Of a DNA stretch of 64,000 nucleotides, positions 53,928 through 64,000 are shown one piece after another (positions within the stretch are counted from its first letter, which is position 1; each line of letters starts with the position of its first letter). This DNA is from Agriotes lineatus. Its lineage: Eukaryota > Arthropoda > Insecta > Coleoptera > Elateridae. A program made the position numbers and the translations under genes. Under the pieces are notes generated by a model that was not told the DNA's origin, ran no database searches, and saw only the letters and a program-made list of their open reading frames with translations. The stretch lies in the NCBI GenBank assembly GCA_940337035.1, contig CALNHX010001061.1, positions 1 through 64,000 of the forward strand. The letters are read 5' to 3'.

Positions 53928-54735
53928 GCACTGGGGAAAACTCACTTACATCACGGTGAAGCACTTTAATATCTAGTACAGGTATCTTAAGCCAAAAAAT
54001 CTGATCTCAAAAGTGTTCCAATAGAGATTTATTTCGTCCAAACCAGCTTTCACTGGAGCAGCAGATACCTACAGCAGCTCGCTGCGGCTTGGAAACGAAT
54101 AAATGCGGAGAAGAGCAGTGAAGCCTTCCTCTCGCAGGCGATTTTCGGAATAACTAAACAACACAAGTCGAACTCGGGCTCCCGTTGCCGTTAAATCCAT
54201 CTACACCAAAAAAACACACGTGTTATAATAATTAAAATAAACTGAAATGATAAGCGATTTAATTCCGACTTTCAATCCGAATGATGGCTAACCGCCAGTA
54301 TGACATCGACCACACTAATATTTTCCTCGCTCTTTAGCTTCCTGCAACGGACAAAAAGCTTCGGCAACCCTCTGGGTTCCCGATTTGTACCACCGAAAGC
54401 GTTCATCCACCCCATTTCCTACATTTTCCCGTGGCTTCGCTTGTTGCCATGTCCATTCATTCCTACGACACTCTGTCGCTCTTACTGCACGGAAATTTTA
54501 AGATGACCGCTTGCGTCAGCGATTTGAAGCGCAACGTTATAACCAGCAAACCGTAGCACGTCCATGCGCGAGGCGGGTCGCTAGGACCTGAATACTAATA
54601 AAACGTAATTTGAAACAACAAGCGGTGCCTTGCTTCTGCAACCGATTAAACAGGAATCTTTCTGAATTGAAATCAATTTAAATACGGAAAAAATCAACGC
54701 GGCGGGGAAAGTAGAAAATACTTTAACAAATTCAT
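53928..54735. repeat. Copy 2 of the 0.8 kb noncoding segment at 12925-13735
   Basis: Same orientation and order of anchors as copy 1: GGTGAAGCACTTTAATATCT at the left, AAACGAATAAATGCGGA and GGCGATTTTCGG, CGTGGCTTCGCTTGTTGCCAT, ACTCTGTCGCTCTTAC, GCGCGAGGCGGG, and ATCAATTTAAATACGG at the right. Its right end runs into the tandem duplication that starts at 54716. Confidence 0.7.
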
Positions 54736-55085
54736 AATCAATTAATTTCGACTAATCCAGATACATTTTCTTTGAGGCGGTTTTTTAGAGAACGTGTTCA
54801 TACAGTACAAATTTACCCTTTGAAGAAATTTTATAAGTCTTCCATCACGGCCATTTCTAATTCCTCTGCCGCATTTCCTATAATATTTTCGATGTTTTCT
54901 AAAACACTTTAACAAATTCATAAGAAACCAATTTGGACTAAACCAGATAAATTTTTTTTTGGGGCGGTTTTTTGGAGAACGTGTTCAAACATTACAAATT
55001 TTCCCTTTGGAGAAAGGTTATAAGTCTTTCATCACGGCCATTTCTAACTCCTCTGCCGCATTTCCTATATTTTAGATGTTTTCTG
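54716..55085. repeat. Tandem duplication, two units of about 187 bp
   Basis: Unit 1 (54716-54901) and unit 2 (54902-55085) both run from ACTTTAACAAATTCATAA through GGCGGTTTTTTxGAGAACGT and ATCACGGCCATTTCTAA to CTGCCGCATTTCCTAT and GATGTTTTCT. Only one unit start is represented at the end of copy 1 near 13735, so the duplication arose in this copy. Confidence 0.85.
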
Positions 55086-56400
55086 TATTAGTTTCAATCT
55101 CCGATTACGAAGCTAAGATGGTTATTTTTGCTGCCGTAAGCTGTGCATAGAACTCTGGCTTGAAACATGAACCTGAATGATTTCAATGCTACACTTTTTG
55201 AGAGCTTCATAATTATGTAGATGATTATTTGATATTGCTTGTATTTTTGTGATTAGGTGTTTTCGTTTTCATTAGAAAATAACGTTATTCCTCCTATGCT
55301 GAGATCTGAAATAGTACGTCCTCACTTAAGTGCTGTGCAGTTCTCTCCGTATAGTGTGGGTCCTCCAACCAAGAAGATATTCTGTTTAAATATAACTGTA
55401 ATGTAAAAATCGCTTTGTATTAACGCAAAAATGTTTGATGCGCTGTTTACTAGTAAATCCTCACGTTTTCCTACATTATTTGAGTTATAACTTGCTGTAA
55501 AGGTAAATAAATTGCCTATGATCTTCAAAATTGATAACATCATCAAGGGTTGTATTAATATCTCTATGAAAATACCCACACTTTACTAAGATTTAGCATC
55601 ATATATATCTGCTTTTATCAGACGGCTTGTCATCATGGTAAATTGGTCCATGTTTAATACTGTTACGTAACACGCAGCAATAATAATAAAATAGATGATA
55701 ACAACTAGTCAATCATTCAACACTATTAGTGTCTCTCCACAAACATATAAGCTAAACACATATTTTAATCGATATACCTATAAGTTGTACGTAGGTACCT
55801 TGTATAATATCTTTAGTTAAAATCTGTGTGTTATATCGGGCGGGTGAGCTGTAAGTTTATCCTGGGCTTCTTATTTCACTGTATATATATGTCCATTTCT
55901 TCCAATTACTCCATTAGTCACCAACCGTAGTTATTTGTATGAAGTTCCATAGTTACCATACACACGAATTCCTAAGGGTAATAGAGATTTGGTTGAAATC
56001 GTTTCATTTTACTCTATCGGCTGCTGAATCATCGTATTTGCTTCTGCTTTCACTGTTTACCACCAGGTTTTTCTTGATCTTTTCTGTTTTTTTCCGCCCT
56101 GTGGATGATGTTGTCCTCTTTTCTTGATTTTCTTAATGCCTAGCCTGTCATTCCTTATTTACATGTTTACGTCTCGAGTTTGTTCTTTTTCTTAGCGTTT
56201 GATTCGAGAGTCTGTTTGGCCACCATATACCTAGGATAAATCACGAACATTTGTGTAGAAGTTTGTACTTTTGCTTTTATCCCTCTTTTCATACACCAAA
56301 ATTCACAGCGATAGGGCAAAATCGATTTTATTATTGCATACCACTCACAACATATACCCTCTATGAAAGTTTTACTTAAGTGACAGGTACTTCTACCTTA
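55086..56400. other. Unassigned DNA
   Basis: The minus frame 55579-55322 (85 codons) has no recognised domain. Nothing else supported. Confidence 0.35.
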
Positions 56401-56402
56401 AA

Positions 56403-56690
56403 CCGGGGTCGGTAGCTCAGTGGTAAGCATCATGACTATTGATGTAATGGTCGCCAGATCGATTCCCGATCCTGGTTAGGTTTTCAAAAATAAAAAATGC
56501 AGATGAAAGCCTCTACAGAATGCCATCATGCGGGAGTGATGTAAAACCGTGGGTCCCATGTTACTACGATGTGTAGCATGTAAAAGATCCCTTGCTAGGG
56601 TTGAAATTCTAAGTAGGACCATATGACCAAAGCAGTCGGTGTCTAAGGTACCTGGTACTGTGCATGCTTATCCCTTGTCCATTAACAAAC
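56403..56690 (+). mobile_element. tRNA-derived SINE
   Basis: A box TAGCTCAGTGGTAAGC at 56413-56428 and B box GATCGATTCCC at 56457-56467, at close to tRNA spacing, head a noncoding body of about 220 bp. The head resembles a tRNA but the acceptor arm does not pair well, so it is not called a functional tRNA. The body has GTCGGTGTCTAAGGTACC near the right end. Tail not clearly defined. Confidence 0.65.
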
Positions 56691-56734
56691 AAACTTCTAC
56701 CTTAGACACACAAACCTAATACCTATAAGCTGGG

Positions 56735-56960
56735 AGTACCAGAGGGTAGTATTTCGGGACCAGTTTTGTACTTGCTCTATATTGCGGATCTACCAATACG
56801 TAAAGAAGCAGCGATAACAGCATTCAAAAATGATACAGCTGTAATGGTTACCTATAAGACCTTAAAGACCCAGAGGTAGATTAAAAGAGGAATATTAAAG
56901 GGCAATGAACAAAAGTCAACGTATGTAACATTCCCGCTAACAAGAGATACTTCCTCACCA
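56735..56960 (+). pseudogene. Jockey-type LINE RT fragment
   Basis: Reads GVPEGSISGPVLYLLYIADL (RT motif normally GVPQGSVLGPxLYLLYTxDLP), then AAITAFKNDTAVMVTY, where the catalytic FADD is replaced by FKND, and later QKSTYVTFPLTRDT. Inactive internal fragment. Confidence 0.7.
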
Positions 56961-57169
56961 ATTCTTACTGTTATTGTTATTTTCCTATTGCTTTGAAAGA
57001 AATTGTAAACGATCTTCATTATACTTCACTGAATGAAACATTCTGTTGTCGTCGATAACGTGGTAGCGGCCATTGTAGTAGATGTGTTGGTATATTTAAC
57101 ATGTGACTAGAACGTTTCCGACCTAAAATAAGCTTTCCTGTCCTAGTGTTTGGTTTGAGCAGATCAGTG

Positions 57170-57410
57170 ATTAATGATAGAGATTGTCCCGAAATCAGGC
57201 ATTAGACGTGACCGCTGGAGGCCGTGCTAATTGGCGCGCTAAAAATCGCTGTCAGCAAACAGCGACCTCTGTCGCAAGCAATCATATTTTCCATAAGGGA
57301 ATTAATGAGCGACGCACTCGAGCGCGGGTTAATAAAACATAGTTGATCCATTGATGCAGGCTGCCTTGGACGCGCACTCGCCTGCTGGTACCGTTACCCC
57401 GCGAAGAGCT
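57170..57410. promoter_or_regulatory. GC-richer noncoding block, candidate enhancer
   Basis: Contains GTGCTAATTGGCGCGCTAAA, GGGAATTAATGAGCGACGC and GCGGGTTAATAAAACATAG, homeodomain-type cores in an ordered GC-richer setting like the blocks at 15290-15750 and 41720-42250. No open frame with a domain. Confidence 0.3.
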
Positions 57411-57479
57411 TGTTGTCATTGGAAAGATTTTGTTGTTTTAGCCTAAACGATGCCGTGAAAAGCAACGAATTATCTGTCA

Positions 57480-58949
57480 CTGGTAGTTATTCATTCCTTG
57501 ACACACTTCGGTTCCTGTTTTACAAGTTTTTTACTGAAATTCTGAGATGTAAGATTCTTGTATTATCAGCAGATGGTCTAGATAAAGAGACAATGCTAAT
57601 TTATCGCAAGATGGGGCTGCTTGTTTGGACTTGGTTATTTTAATGAATAAACGTCGAAGTTATACAATCACTCAATGTGTCTATAACACGAATATTTTAA
57701 AACTAAGCTCGGTAACTATTACAGTTGTCGAATTTTAGCGAAAGTATATCTTTTTTCTTTAATAAATAAAAGAAAAATATCGACCGTGTTTTAAAATGCG
57801 TTATTATTAGAATCACTCGAATCTAATTTTATTTCAAATATCAGTTTCTAAATACTCATATACTTCCCTTTCCACTATAATCACTTTTCTTCTCCCTCTT
57901 TTATAGCCCTTGATATTAAATGTTTGCCAAAATAATACTTAAACCCTCGTGACTACATGGGTACATTTAACGGCCGGCCAGCTACAATGAAGGCGGAATG
58001 GGTTTATTTCAAAATTTCCAATTCATTAGTCAATACAAAAGAAGCGCTAATGAGTCTTTAAAACAGCAAATATGTCCAGATGGAAACGAAAACTCATAAA
58101 CTAAAAGCTCAACCAAAATAAAAATAATCTGAAATACTATACAAATCAAAGCCAGGAAATAAATCAGTTTGCAGTAGATAAAACACATAAGTCAATACTA
58201 AAGTATGTAATAGTCGATGATATGTCAATTAGCTATTAGCAGCATAAAGCGGACAGCAAAATCTCAAACACATAAACCTGTAATGATATCATTAAGAACG
58301 CAATTAAATGTAAGGACAAACTAGATCATTGAAAAATCAATAGTGAATATCAATACCAAAGCAAATACAGCTTCTACGAGTCCTTAAGGTTGCTAATCGA
58401 AGTCGTTGGCCCATCGGCTCAACGGCACTACGTATGATACTAAATTATAAATTTACAACAGTGAAAGTGAAGTTAGAAGGAATCTTAAAGATCCCAGTCA
58501 AAAACGTTGGCACTTGGCCTAACAATACGGTCTCGATAAAATAGGCAAAAATTAAACATCACGGGGAGTTTGAAGAAATGCTCCTCGAGAAATAGTAGCA
58601 CTAAATTATAGCTACGTGCACGGCCAATTAGATGGCCTCTCACAAAACCTTAATGATACCGGGAGGGGCATCGCAGGGTCTCAACTGCAGATGAGTGGAG
58701 CCACGAACAAGACGTCCACTCACGGGGTATTAGGGTTAAATTTCTGGAAGTAACAATGAAAGGAAAGAGTGGTTAATTAGTAGGCCATTACTGCAGCTAA
58801 CAGGAGCACCTGGACGGGAACAGAACAGCTGTAAATGCCCCACAATTTATATCAAATCAACGAAGCTCAAAGAGAAAGAGGAAGGCTTTATGACCGGTAT
58901 ACACTTGATGTTCTGCGATGACTGATGATGATTATAACACCTGACATGA
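57480..58949. other. Unassigned DNA
   Basis: A GC-richer stretch at about 58380-58870 has no recognised gene or element ends. Nothing else supported. Confidence 0.3.
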
Positions 58950-59290
58950 AATAACGTTGTTGTACATAGATACCGGTTTTTACTGAACATCCTGTTTCAC
59001 CAATTTACACAACTGTACAGCAGCAAAGACAAATGTAAACACTTATGATATGTTTAATTTATCCTTGGGTAATGGAAGAATCTGTTAAATTTTACTCAGA
59101 GGTTTGAAAACTTTTCTGATGTTTTGGTTTTCTAAGAAACTTTGCTAGGTGGTTTGTAATTTGGTGGTTATAGTAAAGAAACATTATTGTTGTGGAAAAA
59201 TGTAATCTCGGAGAATTGAGTGGCCATGGATGGAGATGGGGATTGATGGTGGACTAAATATCCCTAGCTTTCCTGAGCTTTGAAATCACC
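58950..59290 (-). pseudogene. Penelope-like endonuclease fragment
   Basis: The minus strand matches the 45780-46600 copy: GGATATTTAGTCCACCATCA and ATCCATGGCCACTCAA near 59270-59215 correspond to its RDIQSAINRHPYPW region. Further on it reads QILPLPKDKLNI and, after frame changes, IGETG with SVKTGIYVQQ (about 59000-58960), the GIY-YIG core. Many stops. Confidence 0.55.
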
Positions 59291-59839
59291 TCCCTCTTTA
59301 CTAAAGTTCCTATTTTTTATTGTAGTCATATAGATACTATCGCTGCCAAAAAAATTCTCATGATACTTAATCTAATTACTTGATTTTATCCACAGTGGCT
59401 TAGTGTGTATGTGACTATTTGTCATTTTTGACATTTTGGGGTTATTGTTATATTATTACTTTATTCAGGTTATTTTGTGAAATGGTGCTTCTTCCGCAAC
59501 AAATTTCATCGACCACACGTTGCAGTAGCCATCCCGCTTCTAATTTTGCGATGCAAAGCCCTTTTCGACTTCGGTTAGAACATGATTCGAATTTTAAGTT
59601 TTGCTAACAATTGAGTGACTTTAATCTACTTGATACAACTTTACATAGTTACATAAGGCAAACAAACTGTGCGTAATTTTTTGACCGCAATAGTACTCGT
59701 GATTTGGTGAAATAAAACGTTCAGTAAAAACACATATCTCTTCAGCATCATCAGCTATTGCTAAGCACCAACACGATACCGTCTATAAGATTATTTTTGT
59801 TGAAACGCCTATTATTTTAAAATGTCAGTTCTTGTTTGG

Positions 59840-60150
59840 TAGAATGATTCGCAAAGCCATTGGGATTTACAAACACTCCAATAATCTCACTCGAGACGAA
59901 GGCTACTCCGCCTATTATCTGTTTCACTCAGCTGTTACGACTTTTGACTATAAATTTAGCTTTCTTCCTTCCGATCAGTAAGAGTGTTTCGTCGCTGGCG
60001 TGATTGACACGTTGAGTTATCGTGCTATTTTGCTACTCCTCCTGATGAAGCACCTTATGAAAGTGGACAAAGCGTTGAGTTCTTCTATCTCAACGATAAC
60101 AGGGTCCAAACCCGGAAGTCGTTCGTTACATAAGGATAAGGGCCATGAAA
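59840..60150 (+). pseudogene. Penelope-like 3' tail with hammerhead-like motif
   Basis: Begins with sequence reading RKAIGIYKHSNNLTRDEGYS, the end of the GIY-YIG domain. The noncoding tail then holds CCTGATGAAGCACCTTATGA (about 60042-60061), AAAGTGGACAAAGCGTTGAG and CTATCTCAACG, which folds as CUGAUGA, a CAC/GUG stem and a perfect CGTTGAG/CTCAACG stem. The catalytic GAAA is replaced by CAAA. It points away from the minus-strand Penelope piece at 58950-59290. Confidence 0.65.
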
Positions 60151-61199
60151 ATGTTTATGTTTCCAATGTATTGGTTAATATATGTTATTATATATTTGGG
60201 AGGTATTTATGGCATAAATATTTGTTTTAATTTTCCTTCAGCTCTTCGTATTCTAATCCTACCGAGCTTCCTAGAACAGCAGTAACGCATGTGCTTAATA
60301 TTCAGAAAGTTCTCTGAGGTAAATATCAGAGCAGCATTTGTCAGCCTTTCCTGGATCTTATTTGATTTTTCCACTCTTACTTTCAGTAAACCATCCTACA
60401 ATTATATCCTATGGTAAACAGAAAAACAGGGTCTCTATAGTAACCTACCCCAAATTGAGAAAATGCAACTATGTACGTTGACCGTTGACCTTTGAGTCTA
60501 CTCCTTATGGCAACTTCATTTATTTGTCTCTTTTTACATGTTGTTATTACTTAGATGAGATACCCATTCTTGCACTTTTTCGACCTACTTTATTATACTT
60601 AGATTGTTTCTGCTTCACAGTACATCATCATCATCATTATTATTATTTTAAGCTTATTGTTTTCATAGCGTGATGTTCTTACATCATACTTTACAAATCA
60701 TGGCAGTCATTTCCAAATAGTACTATGTCTTGAGTATCGAATATATGATAACATCTTACCCGCAATTTATTTTCCTGCTGTTTTGTGAAAGCTACACTAT
60801 TTTTTCTACCTTTGGAAAGTATGGTGTTGTTTGTTAATATTTATCGAATTTGGTTTTATATGCCTTTATTTTAATTTCCCTTTATTTCAGTACCTAGTTC
60901 TTTTCCTAAGTCTTTTTACGTTAAAGAGTTCCTATTGGAGTTTCGCCAGATTGCATGATTTTATCTTAATTTTTGATACAAAATTCAAGACGACGTCCAC
61001 CATTCGTAACAAGGGCAATACCGAGAGCACTAGCTACAGGACCAAGACAATAGCAACCTTCACGGATCAGAATTTACTGTGACAATTTTAGATTCGTAAA
61101 TCTTCGAAACTTTAAAGTCAGCTGATTTTACGAAAAATATGTAAGGCCTAACGATTTTAAAACACCAATAAATGTAAACTTTCAATCATTCCCAACTTG
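60151..61199. other. AT-rich DNA with a short microsatellite
   Basis: A (ATC)n(ATT)n tract lies at about 60624-60650. No gene supported. Confidence 0.4.
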
Positions 61200-61640
61200 G
61201 CTGTTTGAGAACGTCTGCTTCAGTTAAATGAGGCAAAGCTAAAGGCATTTCGCCATAACTAATAATTCTAATGGATACGTTTAATTTGCACCGAGTCATA
61301 ATTTTAATCCTCTGGATTTTAAAATAGAAAATCCATGTAAGGCAGGTGATCATAATTTAATTTGTAATTACAATCATTAATTAATATTCTGCGAATAAAT
61401 TACATCTGAAACGCACGTGGTTTGGCATTTATCATATTTTATTTGGTTGCAAAACACATCTCTCTTAATTATTGTGGCTGTTATTTATACAACATAATAA
61501 ATAGAAACAAATATATGTTGGTAATTCGCAAAAAACGTACAAAGTTCGATCTAAACGTAACACCAGATGTTAAAATGAGCAAACCATTTTATATAAACGC
61601 TTTGTAGATCTTTCATGTATTCTTCTGAGGAATGAAAATT
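61200..61640. promoter_or_regulatory. TAAT-rich block, candidate conserved noncoding element
   Basis: Dense homeodomain-type cores, for example AATTTGTAATTACAATCATT and AATTAATATTCTGCG, with no decayed coding sequence. Composition-based inference. Confidence 0.2.
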
Positions 61641-62189
61641 TAAAAGACTAAAAGAAATTATAATTATTTCTTAGTAAGCGTTCAGTTTGGCCTTATTTTG
61701 AAAAGATTTTGCACTGGCATTATCTGTAAAATGTAATTACATAGAAAGTTATAAACATATTTTTTTAAGTTGTCTTGATTGCTTCAAGACCAAGGCATGG
61801 GAGACATTTGTGCCTCCTCACAAAAACGCTAATTCAATGAAACCGTTTTATTTCTTAGAAGGAATTCCTGAAATGGCATTCTAGTTATTTGGTTTACAAT
61901 AAAAGCAACACATTAATTCTCTATCATAAGTTTTCTTAATAGAAGTAATGACCTTCTAATGCGTCAAAACCCATTTATGATTTTTTATGGACCTGTAAAA
62001 TACATTTGATCTTTATAACGAATGGTAGCAGAATTTAGCTGTGATATTTAATGAGCTATGAATTCGATGGAATTATTTATATGTTTTACATTTATTGGAG
62101 TCCTAGGCCTTGTCTTAAAAAAAACCTTTTGTTTGGATAATCATTTTCTAACAACAATCCGTAGGCTACCGCAAACGATGAATTCCATC

Positions 62190-62330
62190 ATTAAAGCAAG
62201 GCACTTCGGCAGCAAAATCAATCCTGACATTCCTCGAACGGCAGGCCATCAGTATTCTTCAAAAATTCAACAAACGCGATGCCATAGTGTCTCTCGCTGC
62301 GGATAAATGGCACGATAGGCCATGTAGGGC
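62190..62330 (+). pseudogene. Possible Penelope RT N-terminal fragment
   Basis: Reads FLERQAISILQKFNKRDAIV followed by SLAADKWHDRPC. Penelope RTs have an early segment ALxxLxxDxxIVIxPADKGxxxVVM. The match covers AL, the Ile-Val pair and ADK, but Gly after ADK is replaced. Short, so tentative. Confidence 0.35.
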
Positions 62331-63700
62331 TATGACAGGTTCATGACACCGCCAACGAACGTCAACAGAACCCGCCGCTCGATCCGTATCTGCTGTGACA
62401 AGGAGATCGTTCCAGTAAACCTGAACTGTTGATATTTCACCGTCGTTCTAATTGGAGGCGAAAACGTGATCGGCATGAGCAGATGGATGCACAGCGATTT
62501 CTTTTTGAAGGCTCGGATTAAAACGTTCAGAAAACTATGCTCTATATGAACGTGCAGAAAAGTCAACAGAAACTGCACAGTAGAGATCGTTAAGAAAAAA
62601 CCTCGCCACCAAATACAACCGCTTCTTCCTTTTCGATTGCTTATTTGCCACTTCATCGTTCACACTGAACGCAACGAACTGAAGCTCATTAAGATGTAAT
62701 AATAGCGTCTCATTACATCGAATTACAATCTTTAAGGCTTCACTTTTGCAAACTAATATATAAATTGGAGAAATTTGGATGATAACTTAACAATACAAAA
62801 TCACGGCCTACCGCACTTCAGAAAAGAATTGAATGGATTGTACTTGTCGTATAAGAATTCGAAATTAGTAAACAATTCTGCATTCCTTATGGCTGCTGCA
62901 CATTTAATTTCAGTTCTCTGTAGTTGTCAATTCTAGTTTTGGCTTTCTTTTGTAATGTGGGCTATTACAGGTAAATATCCAGTTACGACTCGTAACAGAC
63001 TTAAAAGGTGCACGACTAACTAGCGGAAAGAAGATGGGTCTTAAATTTAAAGTACCTACATGGGTTGCTTACGATAGTGAAATTAGTAGGTACTAGAAAG
63101 ATTCTTGTTATTGAGCAGCGCACCACCATAGTGATACTCAGGCAGTGACGTAGTAATTTACGGAGGGCAATTGAGGTAATGACACCCGAGAATTTTGACT
63201 AGAGCTGCTAGGGCAGCATTCTTTTGCAATGTAGGTTAAAAAAATCGTTGAAGCCGTTTTCGGAATTTCGCATTTTTGTGTGATAGAGTTTTGATTTTGC
63301 TCCCCGCTCTCCAAAGTGATGCTCCAAGTTACGCCCATGACCTGGCCTAGAAAGCTATCTATTTTCCTGGAAAGCGAGTACTGAATTTTGCTTCACAAAC
63401 AAATCAAACAGCATGAATAGCTATATTAAACACATTGAGATGAATGCAATTCTTCTGGCCAGCTGCTGACAACAAAAATAATAGTAAATTTCCCTTAAAA
63501 ATTCTACTTGCACGCAAAAGTCACGCTGCTTAAAAATTACGGAAGTGAATATTGGATGCCTAAGGGCAAGTCCGCCACCGATTTCAAATAACAATCAGCA
63601 CACTCCAGAGGGGAATGCGCTCAAAATTAGTGTACGTTAAGCGAGAAACCCTTAGAATATTCCAAACACTTGCAACTGAATGGTTCTATTCTAAGTGTAC
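62331..63700. other. Unassigned DNA
   Basis: The minus frame 62656-62330 (108 codons) has no recognised domain. The rest shows no gene or element ends. Confidence 0.35.
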
Positions 63701-63734
63701 TAATCCTATTGTAACGACATTCGAGCCGGATCGC

Positions 63735-63940
63735 GTGCAGACAGATTAGTCAGCCTTCTAGATCATTACAGAACGACCTCGGTAATTAATGTGCGCGATC
63801 AGCATTTTAGAAGGCCGTCCGCGACCTCGCGGTGATACGACACGTCAACATTTCTAGAATAGTCGATTCATATCGCGAAGCCTCCAGAAAGAATCACCCA
63901 GCGATATATAAGCAAGCGCAGCGGAAGAACGGACAATCCG
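63735..63940 (+). promoter_or_regulatory. TATA promoter with heat-shock-element-like motifs, reading out of the window
   Basis: TATATAAG at 63905-63912 sits in GC-richer DNA, and a start near 63933-63936 would be at normal distance. Upstream are TTCTAGAATAGTC at 63852-63864 (TTC-nn-GAA-nn-GTC, three HSE pentamers with one mismatch), TTCTAGATCATT at 63756, TTTTAGAAGGC near 63805 and CCAGAAAGAATC at 63883. The downstream sequence to 64000 lacks ATG in a long frame and looks like a 5' leader (GTGTTTAAGTCGCGTGT). The gene itself is outside the window, so a heat-shock gene is only a guess. Confidence 0.45.
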
Positions 63941-64000
63941 AATTTAGCCTTGAAGTGCGCGAAGGTTTCCATATAAATCATTCGTGTTTAAGTCGCGTGT

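Noticed and set aside
56403..56480. Possible functional tRNA gene
   Set aside because: A and B boxes are present but the acceptor stem and anticodon arm do not pair, and a noncoding body follows; it fits a SINE head.
1..64000. CRISPR arrays, bacterial operons, rRNA genes, provirus with gag-pol-env
   Set aside because: No regularly spaced direct repeats with unique spacers, no ribosome-binding-site-led gene clusters, no rRNA-like segments and no LTR-bounded retrovirus were seen.

Overview
The window looks like AT-rich, intron- or desert-like nuclear DNA from an arthropod, most likely an insect. The evidence is the repeat content: RTE-type and Jockey-type non-LTR retrotransposons, Penelope-like elements with a GIY-YIG endonuclease, a piggyBac remnant, Tc1/mariner-type and hAT-type foldback elements, and tRNA-derived SINEs. 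No host protein-coding exon could be supported. The only sign of a host gene is a TATA promoter at the extreme right edge (about 63735-63940), with heat-shock-element-like motifs, reading out of the window. Species cannot be named from the sequence.

Layout. 0-12.5 kb: a 2.2 kb element with about 390 bp inverted arms around a broken CXC-cysteine gene (2070-4292); a nearly full-length but decayed RTE LINE on the minus strand (4983-7726); a 1250 bp foldback element with TA flanks carrying an HTH transposase N-terminus on both arms (9684-10933); LINE and Penelope scraps. 12.9-25.8 kb: one copy of an 0.8 kb noncoding segment repeated 41 kb away, a 539 bp foldback MITE, a piggyBac remnant (19745-20325), a repeat carrying a tetranucleotide microsatellite, two SINEs and palindromic MITEs. 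26.2-29.5 kb: a 5'-truncated Jockey-type LINE on the minus strand, the best preserved coding unit here; its ORF2 is broken by one in-frame stop and one frameshift. 29.7-37.9 kb: a mariner-like insertion holding a LINE 3' end, GC-richer noncoding blocks that look like regulatory DNA, and LINE scraps. 38.3-40.6 kb: the oddest object, long inverted arms bounding a tandem array of about 190 bp units in which AG...GT-bounded, mostly open, phase-0 segments repeat like exons. 40.6-56 kb: MITEs, divergent Penelope fragment pairs, a hAT-like insertion with an exact 8 bp target duplication inside a LINE, and an RTE LINE containing both a palindromic-MITE-centred inverted duplication and a second TA-flanked MITE. 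56-64 kb: a SINE, Jockey and Penelope scraps, candidate conserved noncoding blocks, then the edge promoter.

The genes here do not form a host pathway. They are layers of mobile DNA, and nesting gives relative ages: LINEs are older than the hAT-like and TA-flanked foldback elements that interrupt them. Between the repeats are blocks of higher GC with TAAT and GATA-type motifs, which may be enhancers of a neighbouring gene. Homology calls rest on reading translations by eye against remembered family motifs; boundaries without a stated target duplication are approximate.
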